A DNA stretch of 64,000 nt from assembly GCA_026874595.1 (NCBI GenBank), contig CM049307.1, positions 74,128,643-74,192,642 on the forward strand, written 5' to 3'. The notes beneath the pieces are model-generated. The model was not told where the DNA came from, did not search any database, and saw nothing but the letters and a program-made list of their open reading frames with translations. Each line of letters opens with the position of its first letter. Position 1 is the stretch's first letter. Below, piece by piece: positions 58,872 to 64,000 of this stretch. A program made the position numbers and the translations under genes. Source of the DNA: Sipunculus nudus. Lineage: Eukaryota > Annelida > Sipuncula > Golfingiida > Sipunculidae.

Positions 58872-61468
58872 AGATGACCAGAGGTCACGCGCTTGCCGGA
58901 AATGGAAATGATACAGACAGATAGACAGAGAGTGCATGTAGGAAACAGTCATATGAATGAGCAACATTGTGGGGGCAGCAGAAACGGATAATATGTTTAT
59001 TTATGCATGCTGACCTTTAACAGCTGCATATCTTTCTAGTGTAAAAGGGACCAAGTTCAAAATTTTTTCATGAAATCCCGTTAATCTCGTTTGACAAGAA
59101 GCAGTGAGACGTTTTCAGGTTTGTCATGTCAAGCTGGCCAAATGATATGAAATGCCGAAAACTAGACCTGTCTAGCTATAAAAGCCGCTGAGTTATAAGC
59201 ATTTGCATGAAATCTCGTGTTTTCTCGTTTGACGGGAAATGGTGCAAGCTTTGGCAAGATTTCCAGTTTTGTCATGTCAGGTTTGTCAAATATTACAAAA
59301 TGCCGGAAACTAGACCTGTCTAGCTGCAAAAGTCGCCGTGTTATCAGCATTTACGTGAAATCATGTTTTTTTCTCACTTGACGAGATATAGTACGAGATT
59401 TGGCAAGACGAGCAGTTTTATTATGTCAAGACGGCCAAACGTTACGAAATGGCAAAAACTAGATCCGTCTAGCTGTAAAAGTCGCCAAGTTATAAGCATT
59501 TCCGTGTACTCTCGTGTTTTCTCGTTTGACGAGATATGGTGCAGGATTTGGCCAGTCTTGTAGATTTGTCATATCAAACTCTCTAAATGTTATGAAATGG
59601 CGAAAACTACATCTGTCTAGCTGTAAAAGTCGCCGAGTTATTAGCATGTCTGTGAAATCTCCTTTTTTATCGTTTGACGAGATATGGTGCGAGATTTGGC
59701 CAGTCTTGCAGGTTTGTCATGTAAAGCCGTCCAAATGTTAATGAATGCCAAAAACTAGACCTGTCTAGCCGTGAAAGTCGCCGACTTATATGCATTTCTG
59801 TGAAATCTCGTTTTTCCACATTTGACCAGATATAGTGCGAGATTTCGCCAAGTATCACAGTTTTACTATGTCAAGTTGGCCAAATGTTACCAAATGCCAA
59901 AAACTAGACCTGAGTAGCTGTAAAAGTCGCCTAGTTATAAGCATTTCCATGATATCTCGTTTTTTTCTCGCTTGACGAGATATGGTGCGAGATTTGGCCT
60001 GTTTCTTTTCTGGCGTGTCAAGCTGGTCATATGTTATGAAATGCAGGAAACTAGACCTGTGTAGCTGTAAAAGTCGCCGAGTTATAAGCATTTCTGTGAA
60101 ATCTCGTTTTTTCTCGTTTGACGATAAACCGAGCGAAATTTGACGAGACTTGCAATTGAATGACTTAGAACCAAGGGGAAGCAGCCTCATGCAAAAAGCT
60201 AGACCCTTGAAACATAAATATTAACCGAGATAGAAGCCAAAAACTGCATATTTTCAGATCGTCAAGTTTAACCCACAAATTTGGTAACCATGGTAACGGC
60301 AGCACAAAGCTACATGTGCGGAGGAATAAGCCAATGTTCCTAGTTTAAGATACAACGATAAAAATTGTGCCATGTTTAAAATTATTTTAGATATTGCAGA
60401 AAAATGATATGTTACAGTGTTCCAGGTACCACGCCCCCTGGTGGCTATTTCCAAAAAATGAAAAACTGATTTCGAGATATTTATAAATAACACAAAATAT
60501 ATCAATTTCAAAGCCATTGTTAAAAAAATGCAACCTGTAGGTCATATTTAATGAAATCTCGAAGACTCTCGTTTGACGAGAAATGGTGCGAGATTTGGCG
60601 GGACTTTTAGTTTTATCATGTCAAGCTGCCTATAAGGTACATAATGACCAAAACCAGACGTCTGTAGCTTAAAAATTGACAAAGTTACAAAAAATGGTCG
60701 TGTTATTTCCAATTTCCATGATTTTTGCCCAAAAAATGTAACCATGGTAACGGCACTTGCATATTTGTCGTGTCAAGCTGGTCTAGTGGAACTAAATGCC
60801 GAAAACCAGACGTGTCTAGCTGTCAAACTGGCCCAGTTATAAGCATTTCCGTGAAATCCCGTGTTTTCTCGTTTGACAAGATAAGGTGCGAGATTTGGCC
60901 TGTCTTGCAGCTCTGTCGTGTCAAGCTTGTTTGGTGGAACAAAATGCCGAAAACCAGACCTGTCTAGCTGTAAAAGTCGCTGAGTTATAAGCATTTCCGC
61001 GAAGTCTCGTTTTTTCTCGTTTGACGAGATATGGCGCGAGATTTGGCGTAACTTTCAGTTTTGTCGTGTCAAGCTGGTCATGTGGAACAAAATGCCGAAA
61101 ACTAGATCTGCCTAGCTTAAAAACTGACAAAGTTACAAAAAAATGGTCGTGTTATTTCCAATTCCCATGATTTTTGCCCAAAAAATGTAACCATGGTAAC
61201 GGCAAATTTAAGTAAGCTACATATCAAAAGAAAGGCCAGGTGATGACGAAAGAAATGAGCTATTGCAGAAGTGGATAAGCCTATTTATGGCGAAGTTATA
61301 GTGCAAAAACCGTTAACCACACCTGTCGTGACCTTGACCCTTGACCTTGGAGCAATGTTGACCAAAAACAATAGGGTTCCAGGGTGTTCGGTTGTCAATC
61401 AACCCTGTAAGGGTCATGTCGATTGCTGCAAAATTGTGGCCAGGAGAGCGCAGACAAACACACAAACA
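58872..61468 (+). repeat. Satellite super-unit 3 (2597 bp)
   Basis: Same leader, but a different set of more diverged monomers from 59,154 on. A non-satellite block follows (about 60,190-60,560, GGTACCACGCCCCCTGGTGG), then three monomers of the super-unit 1 type (60,798-61,094) and the common tail. Confidence 0.88.
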
Positions 61469-63717
61469 AGATGACCAGAGGTCACGCGCTTGCCGGAAAT
61501 GGAATTGATACAGACAGATAGACAGAGAGTGCATGTAGAAACAGTCATATGAATGAGCAACATTGTTGGGGCAACAGTGACGGATAATATGTTTATTTAT
61601 GCATGCTGACCTTTAACAGCTGCATATCTTTCTAGTGTAAAAGGGACCAAGTTCAACATTTTTTCATGAAATCCCGTTAATCTCGTTTGACAAGAAGCAG
61701 TGAGACGTTTTCAGGTTTGTCATGTCAAGCTGGCCAAATGATATGAAATGCCGAAAACTAGACCTGTCTAGCTATAAAAGCCGCTGAATTATAAGCATTT
61801 GCATGAAATCTCGTATTTTCTCGTTTGACGGGAAATGGTGCGAGCTTTGGCGAGATTTCCAGTTTTGTCATGTCAGGTTTGTCAAATATTACAAAATGCC
61901 GGAAAATAGACCTGTCTAGCTGCAAAAGTCGCCGTGTTATCAGCATTTACGTGAAATCATGTTTTTTTCTCGCTTGACGAGATATAGTACGAGATTTGGC
62001 AAGACGAGAAGTTTTATTATGTCAAGACGGCCAAACATTACGAAATGGCGAAAACTAGATCCGTCTAGCTGTAAAAGTCGCCGAGTTATAAGCATTTCCG
62101 TGTACTCTCGTGTTTTCTCGTTTGACGAGATATGGTGCAGGATTTGGCCAGTCTTGTAGGTTTGTCATATCAAACTCTCTAAATGTTATGAAATGGCGAA
62201 AACTACATCTGTCTAGCTGTAAAAGTCGCCGAGTTATTAGCATTTCTGTGAAATCTCCTTTTTTATCGTTTGACGAGATATGGTGCGAGATTTGGCCAGT
62301 CTTGCAGGTTTGTCATGTCAAGCCGTCCAAATGTTAATGAATGCCAAAAACTAGAACTGTCTAGCCGTTAAAGTCGCCGACTTATATGCATTTCTGTGAA
62401 ATCTCGTTTTTCCACATTTGACCAGATATAGTGCGAGATTTCGCCAAGTATCGCTGTTTTACTATGTCAAGTTGGCCAAATGTTACCAAATGCCGAAAAC
62501 TAGACCTGAGTAGCTGTAAAAGTCGCCTAGTTATTAGCATTTCCATGATATCTCGTTTTTTTCTCGCTTGACGAGATATGGTGCGAGATTTGGCCTGATT
62601 TCTTTTCTGGCGTGTCAAGCTGGTCATATGTTATGAAATGCCGAAAACTAGACCTGTGTAGCTGTAAAAGTCGCCGAGTTATAAGCATTTCCGTGAAATC
62701 TCGTTTTTTCTCGTTTGACGATAAACCGAGCGAAATTTGACGAGACTTGCAATTGAATGACTTAGAACCAAGGTGAAGCAGCCTTATGCAAAAAAGTAGA
62801 CCCTTGAAACATAAATATTATCCGAGATAGAAGCCAAAAACTGCATATTTTCAGATCGTCAAGTTTACCCCCCAAAATTTGGTAACCATGGTAACGGCAG
62901 CACAAAGCTACATGTGCGGAGGAATAAGCCAATGTTCCTTGTTTAAGATACAACGATAAAAATTGTGCCATGTTTAAAATAATTTTAGATATTGCAGAAA
63001 AATGATATGTTACAGTGTTTCAGGTACCACGCCCCCTGGTGGCTATTTCCAAAAAATGGAAAACTGATTTCGAGATATTTATAAATAACACAAAATATAT
63101 CAATTTCAAAGCCATTGTTAAAAAAATGCAACCTGTAGGTCATATTTAATGAAATCTCGAAGACTCTCGTTTGACGAGAAATGGTGCGAGATTTGGCGAG
63201 ACTTTTAGTTTTATCATGTCAAGCTGCCCATAAGGTACATAATGACCAAAACCAGACGTCTGTAGCTGAAAAATTGACAAAGTTACAAAAAATGGTCGTG
63301 TTATTTCCAATTTCCATGATTTTTGCCCAAAAAATGTAACCATGGTAACGGCAAATTTAAGTAAGCTACATGTCAAAAGAAAGGCCAGGTGATGACGAAA
63401 AAAATGAGCTATTGCAGAAGTGGATAAGCCTATTTATGGCGAAGTTATAGTGCAAAAACCGTTAACCATACCTGTCGTGACCTTGACCCTTGACCTTGGA
63501 GCAATGTTGACCAAAAACAATAGGGCACCTAGAAATCGGTTCATCAATCAAGCCTGTAAGTTTCAAGTTGATTGATGCAAAAGTGTGACCTGGAGAGTCG
63601 TGACAAACAAACAAACAAACAAACAAACAAACAAACAAAAAGACAAACAGACATACGCAACTGACGAACATGCTTGCCGAAATCGAAGATTTCCGGCAAG
63701 CAATAAACAAAAAAACA
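61469..63717 (+). repeat. Satellite super-unit 4 (2249 bp)
   Basis: Parallels super-unit 3 through its diverged monomers and the non-satellite block, but lacks the three later monomers. The tail carries a longer (ACAA)n tract and the hairpin GCTTGCCGAAATC...GATTTCCGGCAAGC near 63,671-63,700. Confidence 0.88.
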
Positions 63718-64000
63718 AGATGACCAGAGGTCACGCGCTTGCCGGAAATGGAAATGATACAGACAGATAGACAGAGAGTGCATGTAGAAACAGTCATATG
63801 AATGAGCAACATTGTGGGGGCAGCAGAAACGGATAATATGTTTATTTATGCATGCTGACCTTTAACAGCTGCATATCTTTCTAGTGTAAAAGGGACCAAG
63901 TTCAAAATTTTTTCATGAAATCCCGTTAATCTCGTTTGACAAGAAGCAGTGAGACGTTTTCAGGTTTGTCATGTCAAGCTGGCCAAATGATATGAAATGC
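63718..64000 (+). repeat. Satellite super-unit 5, partial
   Basis: Leader of a further unit; the window ends shortly before its first monomer is complete. Confidence 0.9.

Larger units (their letters stand above)
54834..64000 (+). repeat. Higher-order satellite array of about 148-bp monomers
   Basis: The word AGATGACCAGAGGTCACGCG recurs at 54,834, 56,893, 58,872, 61,469 and 63,718, dividing the array into super-units of 2059, 1979, 2597 and 2249 bp plus a partial one. Within super-units the word GCCGAAAAC recurs at almost exactly 148-bp steps (for example 55,534, 55,682, 55,830, 55,978, 56,126, 56,274, 56,422). One short 127-bp unit precedes these. Each super-unit ends with a non-repetitive tail (ATGGTAACGGCAAATTTAAG, TTGACCCTTGACCTTGGAGC, GAGAGCGCAGACAAACACAC). 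Super-units 1 and 2 are nearly identical; 3 and 4 resemble each other. Many short frames on both strands are repeat artefacts. The array runs past the window end. Confidence 0.95.

Noticed and set aside
54834-64000. Dozens of 60-99-codon open frames on both strands of the satellite array
   Set aside because: The same frames recur with each monomer on both strands, change frame from monomer to monomer because 148 is not divisible by three, and resemble no protein. They are repeat artefacts.

Overview
The window looks like intergenic DNA from a marine invertebrate, most likely a mollusc or another lophotrochozoan. The reasons are its AT-rich, microsatellite-rich background and its mix of elements: an Academ-like DNA transposon, a Gmr1-like LTR element, Helentron-type helicase-endonuclease remnants, hAT miniatures, tRNA-derived SINEs and a satellite array. 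I found no intact host gene, tRNA, rRNA or CRISPR. Nearly everything recognisable is a mobile element or its remains, so species assignment is an inference.

Region by region. 1-2.2 kb: a palindromic miniature element (985-1264). 2.2-7.7 kb: a DNA transposon with 155-bp terminal inverted repeats, whose decayed gene ends in an XPG/FEN1-like nuclease domain and a Cys-rich tail, the signature described for Academ transposases. 8.1-9.5 kb: a Penelope-like fragment with a hammerhead-like core, a TA microsatellite and a SINE with a perfect 13-bp target duplication. 10.2-13.6 kb: a MITE split by a 3.2-kb insertion that left a 9-bp duplication; inside the insertion lies a TRIM (miniature LTR element) with a tRNA-Leu primer site and tRNA-like boxes in its LTRs. 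14.5-15.35 kb: a solo LTR. 15.4-30 kb: mostly unassigned AT-rich DNA with microsatellites, an 18-bp minisatellite and two copies of one dispersed repeat. 30.4-32.3 kb: a diverged direct duplication next to a LINE reverse-transcriptase remnant.

32,738-50,302 is the largest structure: two inverted arms of about 2 kb, at the outer ends of a 17.6-kb interval that is bounded on each side by TTAA. Inside lie two SINE copies in opposite orientation, a hAT miniature nested in another hAT miniature (each with 8-bp target duplications), a decayed Gmr1-like Ty3/Gypsy element whose integrase precedes reverse transcriptase, and a Helentron-like helicase-endonuclease fragment.

50.3-54.8 kb carries a SINE, the complete relative of the split MITE, and another hAT miniature. 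54.8-64 kb is a satellite array of about 148-bp monomers arranged in four complete super-units of 2.0-2.6 kb and a fifth that runs off the window. Short open frames in the array are by-products of the repeat and not genes.

The elements do not form a pathway. What the window shows is layered insertion: Gmr1 and hAT elements inside the inverted-repeat structure, a TRIM inside an insertion inside a MITE. The strongest candidates for something under-described are the TTAA-bounded long inverted repeat, the TRIM with tRNA-like LTR boxes, and the satellite super-units.
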